From Cylicocyclus nassatus (lineage: Eukaryota > Nematoda > Chromadorea > Rhabditida > Strongylidae), in assembly GCA_958299035.1 (NCBI GenBank), contig CATQJL010000223.1, forward strand, positions 72,151,006-72,215,005: a stretch of DNA of 64,000 nt, given 5' to 3'. Under the pieces are notes generated by a model. The model was not told the DNA's origin. It was given only the letters and a program-made list of their open reading frames with translations, and made no database searches. The first letter of the stretch is position 1; every line of letters starts with the position of its first letter. Made by a program: the position numbers and the translations under genes. This document shows, one piece after another, positions 45,401 through 57,785 of the stretch.

Positions 45401-45953
45401 TTGTGTTCGTATCAACATGCTCACTTACCCCCCCCCCCCCCCCCTCCCATGCCAACTCTCAACCCGTAGCTTGAAGTTTGCATAAAATCGATAAAGGTAG
45501 TTGATATGTAGATAATTCTAAAATCTCATGTTTTTGTAACCAGCATAATCACATACACCTCTGTGCCAACTTCTTACCGCACACTTTAAAGTTGTAAATC
45601 AGCCCGCCGCTCGCCAACGATAATGGGTACTGGCCTCTCCTCTCGTCATCATTGAGCGGCTGTTATACTTTTGCATTTCTTTTTCTGGAATCCACCAGCA
45701 ATTAGACTCTCATCATGCATGGGATGAAGAATAGAAAGGCAGAGAAAACTCTGCCATGGGTTGGGGAATCCCGTGTTTATTGTGAAGAATCATTGCTTAA
45801 TCACAACTATTAGCATATTCGCTGCCAAGAGTCAACAGTCAAAGCTGGATGCAAGCCGAGATTTCCTTTATCGGTTCAATCGGCTACGCCTGGAATCCCT
45901 CGTTTCCCGATTGCGTTTGCGGAATCCACTTTCTAAAGCGCAAAATAGACTTA
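45401..45953. other. Unassigned flank of the LTR
   Basis: Apart from the C run no feature is supported. Confidence 0.35.
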
Positions 45954-46344
45954 TGGATATCGTCACCCTCTTTGATGATCGATACCATATTAGATAATGA
46001 CTAAGCCTCGGACGTCCACAAAAAACACTTTCTAACACGACATTTATCCTTATAGCACAAAAACAAGATCAAGATCAATAACTCGGGAAAACAACATCAA
46101 TAGAACAAACAAGAACAAGGAGATCTGAGCCTATGGACGAGATGGCTCCGTCGTTGTACGGTCCTCACTGTCTCGAAGTCGCTCCTCCCTCTCTGTTTGG
46201 AGGCGTCTGGCGAGCATCGGCATCTGGCAATCTGTAAACAAATCATATAGGAATGGAATGATACAGTAATAGTTAATAATGTAAGAAATAATAAGTGTAG
46301 GATTATATACCGGATATATAATATACCGGAGATAATATCTTACA
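45954..46344 (-). mobile_element. 3' LTR of an LTR retrotransposon, minus orientation
   Basis: Read on the minus strand the LTR starts TGTAAGATATTATCTCCGG and ends GATATCCA. It is a close relative of 15484-15869. A purine tract (AAAGGGGGAGG) lies directly before it, which identifies it as a 3' LTR. Only about 100 bp of internal sequence precedes the tract, including a possible pol tail (NFFNDRFRPVLPL) that hints at BEL/Pao. Confidence 0.78.
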
Positions 46345-46356
46345 CCTCCCCCTTTA
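46345..46356 (-). promoter_or_regulatory. Polypurine tract
   Basis: On the minus strand, AAAGGGGGAGG immediately precedes the TG of the LTR, the expected position of the plus-strand primer. Confidence 0.65.
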
Positions 46357-46469
46357 ACAAGAGTCCGTCCTCGGGCTCAAAGAGGTAGCACGGGGCGAAA
46401 CCGGTCGTTGAAGAAGTTGAGGTCCGTTACCACGCCGGCATCTCAGCACCAGCACACCACGGCTGACCA

Positions 46470-47878
46470 CGTCTCGACGTCCTGCAAAAAAGTGACTGAC
46501 CCCACGATAAAGAGGCCGTCTTTACCTCGAGACAACGCCATATTCATTCGCTTGGAGTCGGAAAAGAATGTAGCGAGGTCCCTTCTTTCCATTTAAGTCC
46601 GTGTCGTGCATAGAATGACGACTGATCTTTCGGATCCTTGAGCGCTATCGACGGTTCCGACGGTGACTCCTGTGCCCTGTAACATGGATTGACAGAAGAA
46701 TTTTTGGTCTCGATACAAACAAATTACTAATATATCCTCTGTTCTCATGCCTACCGCCATGAGTAAGCGCACTAAAACTACCATACCGCTGGCTTCGGTT
46801 TGATTGAGCCAGTAATTGACTGTTCCGCGTGGTTGGGCACATTGATCAGTGCTACGGGGATGTTGTTCTTGGGCATTTGTAGCCGTGACGGTAGTCCCGT
46901 GTTTGCTCCCTGGGCGTTCCACAAATCAATTGTCCATTGTAGAACAGTTCGGAGTCGAGCCGCATCATTTTTTCGTGTGGCCTGTAGACGGTGCTGACGG
47001 TGCAAATGGGAACATTACCATTTACGTAATGCTACTTCGAGTACCGATCGCGAGCTCACTTCAGCTGCCAATGGAATGGTGTGTACGCCGATGTACGGGA
47101 GCAGTTGCTTGCTATCACCAATTAAAGTGAAGCGAGCCTTCTGAAATCGCGAAAACATTGCATTAGCGCGGCTTCGGATTTCATTGACGCTTCGTCCAAG
47201 AGGACGCGCTTTGTTACCGATTGTGCGTCACAGACCCCTTTTGGACGTTAAGTTAAGCGCTGCTGCCACAGTGCACAGATAAACATTGGACTTATACAGC
47301 TTTAGGAAATGCTGTTAGAATTTTCACCTGGTCGGACGAATTTTGCTCCAGGAGTAGCAGTTATTTATGCTCATTGGATACTACGTACCTTTCTGTTCCT
47401 GTGAACATAAATTTGCGCATTGCTTGTCTGCTTTCTGAAAATGTTTTGAATTTTCTGAAAGTCTGGCGTTCGACAGGTGCCGGTGCGTGTTGTGGAAATT
47501 TTCCATGAGCGTGTTGAGTGCATATGGTGACCTGTTGGTGGGATCGTACGCCATTATGTCGTTAACATAGCGAACTGAGCGAATATTTTCTGATTGCATT
47601 TGCGCGATTTTTGAACCGATCACATCAAGTGCGCTGTGCACGGCGGCTACGAGGATTACCTCGTCCCTATTCACGGGTTCTGAGGCCATGACCGCTGTGC
47701 ACAAAGACTTACCTGCACCATAAGCACTGTCTACTATCGTTATGGGAAAGTCCTTATTGAACGTAGTGACAGTGCTGACCTGGTGATTCAGCCGCACGAA
47801 GGATCCTGCGACATTCACAACGATTTTCTCTTGCTCTGGCGCCGCCGACTCCTTCAAGTTCGATGTCTCCTGCAATCA
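46470..47878 (-). pseudogene. UPF1-like superfamily 1 helicase fragment
   Basis: SF1 helicases unwind nucleic acid with ATP. The 5' part (47878-47381) starts behind an ATTGCAG acceptor and contains a Walker A motif ITIVDSAYGAGKS. Around 47125-47020 the minus strand reads LIGDSKQLLPYIG, the motif III-type sequence, followed by LAAEVSSRSVLEVAL. Then come YRPHE-like and YNGQLICGTP stretches in shifted frame, VALINVPNHAEQS, and at 46650-46600 TVDSAQGSERSVVILCTTRT (motif V). Motif VI, NMALSRGKDGLFIVG, lies in another frame at about 46545-46500. Motifs occur in the expected order, but with several frameshifts and a missing spacer, so this is a pseudogene or very damaged exon set. Such helicases are, to my knowledge, numerous in nematode genomes. 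Confidence 0.75.
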
Positions 47879-47879
47879 T

Positions 47880-48470
47880 ATGAGCACTTACTACTATGCA
47901 CTATGAGCAGTATACTTCATAATGCTGTATTTTGGGAAGTGTATTTTGCAATGAAGTAAAAAAAGTGTTTTGTAGCACGGTTCGAAATACGACATACCGT
48001 AACGAGTCGTTTTCACCTTTGGACACATATATTCTATATTGAAACCTCATCAAATAACTTCTGGATTTGTAACAGGAATAGAGCAAACGTGTGTGCATTA
48101 GTTCTCTGCACTATAAACTGAGCACTGTTGTTTTCACGCTACTTGGATAAACTTCCAAAAGTAAATGTTCCTACGGTCAAGTCTACAGCACTTGTCGATT
48201 ATTACAAATACAGAATCATAGACTTTTTTGAACTCGGAGTCTTCAAAGAAGTTGTCGTCGGAGAGTTTTCACATCTGCAAATCATTCAAATACCTACCTT
48301 TTAAGATTGATGAGTTAGCATTTAAGTACAAATCAAATATTGTTTTAATTAACCTTTTCATGAAAACAAAAAAAGAGTATATAAATCAAGCAGATCGTTT
48401 CTTCTTCAGTCGTTCCTCGACGTGAGCAACTCCATTCAAGGTGCGTACTTTTCCCCCATCATTTTTGCCG
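47880..48470 (-). repeat. Copy B of the large inverted duplication
   Basis: This is the inverse of 43863-44440. It ends exactly at the splice acceptor before the helicase exon, so it may be intronic DNA of the helicase gene that was duplicated in inverse orientation. Confidence 0.72.
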
Positions 48471-50000
48471 ATACCAAGCCAGTTGAATCAAATGGTAGCT
48501 CGTCTTCATAATGAATTAGTCTTTTTTTTATGGCAATCATGGAAAAAATGCAGCTGTTTCCATTTCCACTGAATTTTCAGGTAATGGCCGTGATGACAAC
48601 GTGTTTTTGTTTCAAGAAATGGAGGGTATGATTCTGTTGTCAATTGTCGTTTGCATGTGTGCACGAAAGCAGCTGTGGGCGGAGAAAGTTTTGGAAGATT
48701 TTGTGTTTTCTCATTCTGCTCTTTCCTCTATCGAAAAACATAATGGAATGCTTTATCAATCTGATCGTGATATCTGTTTGTTTGCTTAAAATGAAATTTT
48801 TCTCACAATCAGTCCGCTTGTGGTCGATGCAGTTCACTATCAGTCCTGCTTGTAATGCTTATTGAATCGCAGTTATATGCCCCGCAACGCTCAAGCTCGA
48901 CAGCCCAAAGCCCGCTCAGACTTTTGTCACGCATTATTTTGTCACTAATTATTTTGAAAAGCTTATCCAAAAAACATCCCAAAACCGTGCTGCTGTCATG
49001 TCCGAGATACTGTTTCTTAATGACTTGTGCTACGAATTTGGCTTGATTCGAAGGCAATTGTAGAAACGTGGTACTGGACTCGGAGCATGAAAACGGAAAT
49101 TGTTGGTACGCTGATGATGCCCAAATACATCAAGGGTTCTTGGATCTGTTCACCGCTGCAGGAAAATTCTAGCTATACTTCCGACTATTTGTCTAAGGAA
49201 GTAATTTGCGTTGAATCCGCGATCTAGCTAATAGTGAAAAGTAGTTTCGTCTAGTGGATCCTAAAAATGTACGTTATGCAAGTTACCACATTGGTCAGAT
49301 ACCTAATAGAATAATATGGCTTAGAGCCCTTGATGTATTTGGGCATCATCAGCGTACCAACAATTTCCGTTTTCATGCTCTGAGTTCAGTACCACGTCCC
49401 TTGGCCTCTTTCTCAAAACTATTTCTACAATTGCCTTCGAATCAAACCAAATTCATAGCACAAGTCATCCAGAAACAGTATTTTTTGGATAAGCTTTTCA
49501 AAATAATGACTGACAAAATAATGCGTGACAAAAGTCTGAGCGGGCTTTGGGCTGTCGAGCTTGAGCGTTGCGGAGCATGCGATTCAATAAGCCTAAAAAA
49601 TTTCATTACAAGCAGGACTGATAGTGAACTGCATCGAGCACAAGCGAACTGATTGTGAGAAAAATTTCATTTCTGGAAAACAAACAGATATCACGATCAG
49701 ATTGATAAAGCATTCCATTATGCTTTTCGATGGAGGAAAGAGCAGAATGAGAAAACACAAAATCTTCCAAAACTTTCTCCGCCCACAGCTGCTTTCGTGC
49801 ACACATGCAAACGACAATTGACAGCAGAAACACACCCTCCACTTCTTGAAACAAAAACAAGTTGTCATCACGGTTATTCCCTGAAAATTCAGTGGAAATG
49901 GAAACAGCTGCATTTTTCCATTATTGCCATGAAAACAAAAAGACTAATTCATTATGAAGACGAGCTACCATTTGATTCAACTGGCTTGGCATCGGCAAAG
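48471..50000. repeat. Large fold-back, two arms of about 740 bp
   Basis: Matching inverted words include AAGCCAGTTGAATCAAATGG (48477) with its inverse near 49971, CAGCTGTGGGCGGAGAAAGT (48669) with its inverse near 49775, and AGCCCGCTCAGACTTTTGTC with its inverse near 49535. The centre is near 49235. All open frames here occur as mirror pairs on opposite strands, which argues against coding. Confidence 0.82.
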
Positions 50001-50137
50001 GCGGGGCTTCGTGACCTAATTAAGGCTAGGTGATGATCAGAGAGCACTCGCGCGAGAGAGACGCAGGTGCGTCGCGGGCGCGAGCGGCCTCAATTAGATC
50101 ACAAAACCCCGCCCTAATGGTGCCAAACCAGTTGAAT
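49975..50137. mobile_element. 163-bp MITE with GC-rich centre
   Basis: ATTCAACTGGCTTGGCA on the left pairs with ATTCAACTGGTTTGGCA (inverted) on the right. The arms continue AAGGCGGGGCTTCGTGACC and GGGGTTTTGTGATC-like. It overlaps the right end of the fold-back. A partial copy lies at 4509. Confidence 0.75.
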
Positions 50138-50238
50138 AAAATGTTACTGATGATGATGAAACGACAGTGCGACACAGCGGGATGACCCTTTAAAAACACC
50201 CATGAAAAGCAACAGCAGAAGTTAACAACAAAGTTTAC

Positions 50239-50416
50239 GTCGTGTTTTATCACAGTATGTACCAACATCATTCTTTCTTTCCGATAAAGATCCGATAATC
50301 TCGTTTTCTTCCTCAGAAAGTTAAGAAAAAAAGTCGTGTTTTATCACAGTATGTACCAACATCATTCTTTTTTTCCGATAAAGATCCGATAATCTCGTTT
50401 TCTTCCTCAGAAAGTT
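50239..50416 (+). repeat. Near-perfect tandem duplication, 94-bp period
   Basis: GTCGTGTTTTATCACAGTAT starts both copies (50239 and 50333); both end CTCAGAAAGTT with one substitution between them. Confidence 0.9.
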
Positions 50417-50449
50417 CCAGTCAAGTTACTTCGAACCAAGGTGAAGCGT

Positions 50450-51900
50450 GTTGATGCGATCCGGGACCCCCATTTACGACCCCCCCCCCGCCCCCATTTA
50501 CCCCCCCCCCCTATTTACCACCTTACCTCCCCTGCCCACATTCCTCGCGGTAACCTGCATAAACGGATGTCGATCTCAAAAACATCTGCATGGAACTTCA
50601 GTGAGGTTCCGGAAGCGGAATTTCTAAGCCAATAGGTGCACCCAGCATGTGTAGCGCACATACACACCTTCAATAGTGTTTGAGACTCTGCAAGTTTTTT
50701 TTTTGAATTTTCATGCATACTTCAAGCCAGCAAATTCGGTTCCCGTAGGCAAAACAATTTTTTGCACGGAGAAGAAAATGACATTCTTGAACAACAAAAG
50801 ATGTTTTCGACTAAGAAGCTCAATTCCTACCTCTTACACATTTTTCCCGCGAAAAAAAAAAACCGCTTGAGCGCCGTCCAGAACGACTTCAAAAACGTGC
50901 ATGAGCACGGTAGTTTGAAAATTCGTAACTAAGGCCAGGAAAAGACTGAGAGGCTGCAAAGCATAGATTCTGTAGTATACTGCCCAGACTATTCATAGAA
51001 AAAGTTTCACTCTTGAGGAGCAGTAATCTCGAAAAAATTTAGATGCGACTCTCGCAAATTTAGATGCGATCCTAAAAAGCAAAAACTGGGATTTTTGAGC
51101 TTAAAATTTTGTAACTCATCGGAGAAGTTATGAAACGGCCTGAAATTTTTACGATAGAAAGTAGGAAGATGGCCTCGTATTAAAGCAGAATTGCAGCCAA
51201 CAAGCTTCAATAGCTCCGGAAAAATTTAGATGCGACCCAGATACGATCCCCTTTTGTCATTTTTTGCCACCATACATAAAATCATAAGAAAATGCGAGGG
51301 CCATAAAGTGGACCAAATTTTGCACAAGTGTAGTAGAGCACCTTTTCAGTACAGATAAATTGTAAGAACCGTATGAAAAGCATTACAAACAGATTTACAA
51401 ATTATTGATAATTAGCGTTGATAGAGATATGCGCTTCTGTCGAGCGTGCGAGTCTTCAGTGAGCCTTTGGAAGCAGGATGTCTACACCAATCGGTACATC
51501 CAACATCTTTATCACATATACATGTCTTTAGTAGCATTTGAGCTTCTGAAAATGTTTATTTTTTTTAAATTTTATGCCAGCAGGGTTCGATCCCCTTTGC
51601 GATAATATTTTGCGGGAGAAATAATGATTTTCATAAAAAATGAACTAAGTCATAATCTTTTAAAAGTGCAGCAAACGAAGCGAATTTCTACGTTTGCAAG
51701 TGTTTTCAAATTATTGTTCACGTTTTTATTTGATACATTGGACACGGCATTCCATGAATTTATTGTTAAGAACATGTAATAATTATTTGCCATCCGATTT
51801 CCTTCCATGCTTGCGGTTTTTTGATCCAAACTACCTTCTTTTACGACCCCCCCCCCCTCACCGTAGGTACCCGCTTACGACCCCCCGTTGCGACAGTCGC
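50450..51900 (+). repeat. Diverged direct duplication with C-rich tracts
   Basis: About 50576-50800 and 51435-51650 align in the same orientation (GCATTTGAG/TGTTTGAG..., ATTTTATGCCAGCAGG/ATACTTCAAGCCAGCAAA). C-rich runs with TTTACGACCCCC occur near 50475-50512 and again near 51842-51890. Non-coding. Confidence 0.55.
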
Positions 51901-51989
51901 ATCACAAGCTTGACTCTGCTCCGAACCCAAACTGCTATGTTGCGTTGGTTTTCAAAAATAATCATAGGACAGAACAAAGCACACCTTAA

Positions 51990-52129
51990 GGGCCGCATGC
52001 ACTAACATCTCTGCGGCGAGGGGAGCGGCGTCCCCAATGATGAAAAAGCCGCAGCGGCGTCCGCACGCGGCCCCTTCATCATTGGGGACGCCGCTCCCCT
52101 CGCCGCAAAAATGTTAGTGCATACGGGCC
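51990..52129. mobile_element. 140-bp Harbinger-like hairpin MITE (TAA duplication)
   Basis: The ends GGGCCGCATGCACTAACAT and GGGCCCGTATGCACTAACAT-like (inverted) are flanked by TAA at 51987-51989 and 52130-52132. The GC-rich stem includes GAGGGGAGCGGCGTCCCCAA. Confidence 0.85.
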
Positions 52130-52240
52130 TAAGATGAAACGGGAAATTCTTACTATCTTAAAACTGCTACTTGAAAAGTAAAAAAGTTCTACTTTTCTTC
52201 TAGCAAACGACTTGTTACAAATTCTTTATGGTGCCATATA

Positions 52241-53181
52241 TTAGGTTGTCCGAAAATTAGTGCAGGTTTTGACTTCCAACCGCAATAAGTCATACATTTC
52301 TCATTTTTGAATAGTTTGCAAGGTATTATTCGATAGAGCAAAGCAAGCTCTACAAGATGGCTATCTTGTTTTACCAACACCTCTGATCCACCACGAGTTT
52401 CGAACCAAAAACTAAAAAGATTCAACTGCCCGAAAAATTGAGAAAAATCGTAACTCAGTTCGTAAAAATCCTACAAAAATTATAACTTGCTCACCTAAAC
52501 CCAATCCACATATGGCATCTATATACGCCGTTGCCGTTCTTTTTTCTCCGTTAAAAATCAAGAAACGAAATTTTCGTGCATTTGCCAAAGTGATGCTGTA
52601 CCGTTCCCACATAAATAGTTGTATACTATATACCTGTAGAAGTACAAACGTAAATTTCCAGCTCTCTACAAGCTTTAGTTCTCGAGAAATATCGAATACA
52701 GTTTTCCCTAGTCATGTGGTCCAAGCTAAAATTCGAATTTCTCGCGAACTAAAGCTTATAGAGAGCTAGAAATTTACGTTTGTACTTTTACAGGCATGTA
52801 GTATACAAATACTTATGACGGCACAGCACCACTTTAGCAATTAAACAAAAATTTCCGTTTTCCTGATTTCTAACAGAGAAAAAAATACGGCAACGGCGTG
52901 TCTAGATGCCTTATGTGGATTGTGTTTGCGTGAACATGTTAGAATTTTTGTAGGGTTTTTATAAAGAGAGTTACGATCTTTTTCGATTTTTCAGGCTGCT
53001 AAGTCTTTTTAGTTTTTGGCTCGAAACTCGAGGTGGATGGGGGCTGTTGCAAAGCAAGAGGGCCATCTTGTAGAGCTTGCTTTACTCTATCGAATGGTAT
53101 TTTGCAAACTATTCAAAATGAGAAATGTATGACTTATTGAGGTTGGAAATCAAAACCTGCATCAATTTCCGGACAACCTAA
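52241..53181. mobile_element. Mariner-type fold-back element, copy 2
   Basis: It has the same ends as 14170-15114 (TTAGGTTGTCCGAAAATTAG on the left, the inverse of TTAGGTTGTCCGGAAATT on the right) and TA at 52239-52240 and 53182-53183. It is 941 bp long with the same two-armed architecture and corresponding internal sequence. No transposase. Confidence 0.88.
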
Positions 53182-53183
53182 TA

Positions 53184-56100
53184 GAAGAAGTGCCTAATTT
53201 TTTGAGAACACTTTGTACTCGATTAGTTGCGTATTCATTCATTTATCATATTCATAAGGTGTTTCTTCTTTGATAGCGATACCTAATTTGAAATTAGAAG
53301 AATCTCGGAATCTTCCCGATTTTGCAGTAAGCAATGCTTAACACCATAGAAATAAAAGATAACATATCTGATTTTAAAATCTTTATTACTCTTCATAAGC
53401 TTTGGTAAATAAATGATACTTGATGATTGCATCTATAAATTAGGCAACAAAAACCAAGTCAAATCTGACGCTCTTAAACGAAATCATGAGAAAAATGCAC
53501 AAAAATTACAAATTCATTCCCAAGGATGACAAAATTCGAGAGAGTAACATTGGAGATCTAATAAATAGCAAAAGGCACTCGTATCGTTTTCCGAAAATGC
53601 TTTAACAAGACTTCAGACGAAGATTATAATCATATTAGTCTAGAAAATTTCTACTCTTAAGAATTGAGAATGGTGAGCGGGCAGCAGTCACTGCCGCGGT
53701 CTTCGTACTTGAATACTTCCGAAGGAAAGAAGAAAAAGCCGTGTGAGTTTAGTACTACTCAAAAGTAAGGCTCTTTGAAGTGTGCTCCAGGGATGTCTCC
53801 TTGTAAATAATGATAGAGGTAAAGTCCCGAACGAATTTCGTAAGAAAGCCTGAAATTAGGAAAGCAGCATGACCGACATTCGCGTGATTCATGTAATCTT
53901 TCGAATTGATGAGAGAGAATGTCGACCAAATTTGGTTCACACGCAAAATATCTAGAGTACCCAAAAACATGAAATTCTGACACTGAGAGAGCTCTTATGA
54001 TGCGTAGAGCATTATTAAACCTTTGCACTTTTTAATGTTCACAAAATCGCTTCCTGGTAAAATACAGTTCACAGCTGCTGCCACTAAAAGAGAATTCCTC
54101 AAAGTCAATGTTTGCGTCGTGATACCCTGCAAAAAGAATGGAAATTATTATGTCATAGGAATCTGGCTAATCACTCAGCCTAGTTTGTAAAGGATAGAGG
54201 AATTATTGAAGTATTCAAAACATTACTTAGAAAGTAACTATTACAACAATGCAGGAAGGGGGGGGGAGACTTAATGAACAGTGTGGAGAACTGTGGACTA
54301 GTGAAAGTTGCTTTGCAAATAGAGTTGAGCCAGCGAATGAGAAAGAGGAAAGTTCAAAAACTGGAAGTTCTGTTCCATTATTATACAATCCTCAAAATTT
54401 ACTGAGCACCTCATACTGTAATTTCCTAATTATTCAGCTGACGAGTGAGTTCAAGGATTATAAGAGTGTTATTGCAATAGGCATTGAAACATTAGACGCG
54501 GAATCTCTTCGTCTCTTCGGTGTTCTTGTAACTCTTCTTCTCTCAAGCAGTTGAACGGGAAGCAAAAACTTTCTTCGTTCAAGTATCAACAAATGCGCAT
54601 CGCAACGCTTCCCCCTATGTATCAAAAAAAACCACGAATCAGAGGAGCTACATTTCAAGTCCAAACAGAATATGCATGAAAACCATAATAAGTAGTATCA
54701 TATTTATGTAAGTGACAATTACAGAAGCGTTCGCTTATTGAGTTGCCATTATACGATATGATTTTCATAGCGAAGAGAGTTCGATTATGATAGGTGAAAG
54801 GGCTCAGGAAGCGACGGTGAAATAGTTAGAGGTAAAGGAGGGAATATCATCGGAATTTATCGCACAGTTTCTAAATTTTTAGAATTTTTGCTTAAAAATT
54901 CCGAATTTTGGATGCTCTCGTTCTTTCATTTTTATCTCTGCGACCTGAGCATGTTGAAGAGGCGCCAGGAAAATTTTAGAAACTACATGCTTTACGATTT
55001 CTGATAAAATTTGAATTGCGCAGATTTGCTGCAACGGAGAGAAGTTATGATTTTTTGAAAATGGTGCAAACGAACTTCCGGTTCAACCTAACATTTCCTT
55101 AGACTGTAGCCTTTGATCACTATTAGCATTTTCAAATAAAGAAAGGATCTTGCGGAGGAAAAAACAGTAATCGAAGGAAGGATTGGAAAAAGAAGAAAGC
55201 GGGCAGTATGAAAACTAGGAGATGCTTCAGATCGCATTTTTATTGCAAGGCGTTTGCGCCCCTCAGAACTTCTACACCTCTAGTCTACTATACTCACCTA
55301 GTAAATGATGGTAATTATCTGCATTTGTGAAAATAGCTAATTCCCACTATCTTTTTGAAAAAATCGCCATAGGTTTCTCCAGCAAAATTTTGAGAACGCT
55401 AATAGTTCTCGAGTTTTCTAAAAGTAATTTACAGATAGGTTAAATATTCCACTTTTAACGAGATACTTTTTCCAAAAGAAGATGGAACAATCTCAATGAA
55501 GATGACGCAGTAAAATCATTACTTGCTAAGAAGAAACGAATTCGAAAGAAAAAGATATCAAATTGCCAAAATGTAAAAGCATACAATTTGTAGGGCTTTT
55601 TTCTATATTAAAAGATAACCAATTCTTTGCATCTTCTCCTATTCTCAAAAACTACAAATCCATATTTATAAAAACAAGCAATCAAAGCCTTAGTCAGGAT
55701 TACGGCGCAGTTTCGACCTGTTTCAGTTACTACTCAGCCTTTTTCTCATCCTGCTACGAAAATCTTGAGAAAGGTTTCGTTCCCCCAATTACTGGTGGTA
55801 TCAATTCATTTCATGGAAAGAATAGCAAGAAAAGAAGATGAGTGTAAAACGTGCTAATCTTCGGTCGAAAATGCGAGATTTTTGGTATTAACCAAATTCT
55901 CATGGCGAAACGACCCCTAGAGGTGATAAAATTTGACGTAAAATGATGCTGGATTGAATAGCTTGGTGAAAAGCGTGAAATTTGCTTAACAAGATGGCTT
56001 GTGATGGCTTTACTTTGATTATTAGGTTGATGCGGAGTTAACGCATGTTCCCTAAAGCAGTAGAGATGATATAAAAAGGTACAACAGTGAATATGCATAT

Positions 56101-56287
56101 ATTATTCATTAGAGCAAAGCCTCTGCGAGTTTGAACATTCGAAAAAGGTTCGATTTACGTAATGTTTGCGCAAGAAATTTGGGAAAAGTGGAATACACAA
56201 AAATCAGAATATCGCCTGAAATAATCCCGTTGAATTTCCGCACATACACACAAGACAAAAAGACGTAAACATGCTTAGCCGGTTTGA
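53184..56287. other. Unassigned AT-rich sequence
   Basis: About 3.1 kb with only short open frames on both strands and no motifs, RNA gene or obvious inverted repeat. A short G run lies near 54258. Confidence 0.4.
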
Positions 56288-56724
56288 AGGCAGTGTCCCG
56301 GCAGGTTCGGGTCCTGGGCGATATAGGTGTTGTGGGGTTCCTGGTCACCCCACCGACCTCCAAGCGCAGTCCGGCTGGGTGATGTTCCCCCTGGGCCGAG
56401 AAAATGGCCCAAGAACCGGCGCGCGCGACCCCAATTGGCGCGCGCTCGGACGGCTACCCTTGTCTGTTCGGCGCGGGACCCCACAAGCGCTCTCCCTCTT
56501 TGTGCATGCTATCCAAACCAAAAATTACAGGCGGCAGGGTCTTCGTCTGAGGACCTCCCAACTTTCCATTTAAAACTCTCGTCCGAGCTGCTTTTTTGGA
56601 ATTAAGTAAACCCTCCCAAATCGGCATTTTCAGCCCATTCGAAGCTTGAATTCGGGTTCTACGTGGCGAAAAGGCCTAAAACATGCAGGAAAGTGGAAGT
56701 GCAAAATCTGCCGGGGCACTGCCT
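56288..56724. mobile_element. AGGCAGTGTCCGG-family MITE, copy 3
   Basis: The left end AGGCAGTGTCCCGGCAG is preceded by TTGA. The right end is the inverse AGGCAGTGCCCCGGCAG, followed by TTAA. Length 437 bp; the GC-rich interior (GGCGCGCGCGACC) differs from copies 1 and 2. Confidence 0.75.
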
Positions 56725-56960
56725 TTAAGGCTCATAGTAAGTTCTCACGGTAATTTAAAGGTTCAAAAGTGATCTGAGTAATTTATGGCTTGCTTGCTAA
56801 CTTCAACAGCGCCTATAAAGACAAAATACTTGAAGTGTGGTGCTATCGGCGCATAAAATGATTTTACTGAAAACTCCACTCACAAAGTTCATTTCATACA
56901 AAAATAAGCGAAAACACTGGAATAAATATTGCGGATATTTATTTATTTATTTATTTATTC

Positions 56961-57785
56961 TTTACGCTCTAAGGCGTGCTACAAAGTAAGACTAAAGGAG
57001 CAGTTGAGATACACATATTCTTTAAAGAAACACAAAGTATATACATACATTTACAATAAAATCATATTCAATTCAGGTCCAGTTATAAGTTAATAAAAAT
57101 TACAAGCACTAAGGTTTTGCCCAAACAGACACTACCAGGAAATATAATTCGACGGAGTTTGTACCCATGCCCTCCTCGCTTGCCAGCAAAAACGACCTTG
57201 GGAATTCAGTAGGAGTATTCCGGAAGTTCGGAAAGCGAGTATACTGGCCGCCTCGCTCATCCGACATGCTGGAGGAGAGTGCCAAACTCTACAAAATGTG
57301 ACAATCTAAGAAAGAAAAAAAACTTCGGGCAAGTCATTTTGAGCTGACCTTGTGCAAATGTGTTTGAAAAAAAAAAACCAGACCCAAACCAGTCACGTAA
57401 TAAGGTGGGTAATAGCCTACAAAGTAGGCTTATTGATGGGAGGGAGGGGATAAGATCCTGTTATCTTGAAAACTTGCATCTCTATTTAGGGACTTTTTTT
57501 TTCAAGAGGTAAATTTTCGGATGTAGAAGGAGGCTAGATGTTTCGCTGAGTGGATGGTAACCAGAGCCATATATAGAGTATAATGACCTTGGACAGCTGA
57601 TATTATGAAGACAACGGGCATCTGAAAAGAATTCTTTCAGAACGATAGTAGATGGTGAATTATGGAAAGTTATCAGTTCTGACAGATGGTTGCTCCAAGA
57701 GTAGAATCACTTTCTCTTTCTTTTCATTTTATTCCATTTTCATTTCTCTGAATATAACAAATATAGAGGAGCTATCTTAAAAGAA
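56961..57785 (-). other. 3' untranslated region of the LINE
   Basis: It lies between the ORF2 stop and the simple-repeat tail and has no coding sequence of its own. Confidence 0.55.

Noticed and set aside
49593..49913. Pairs of near-identical open frames at 48601-48865 and 49593-49913
   Set aside because: They are mirror images created by the 1.5-kb fold-back, not duplicated genes.
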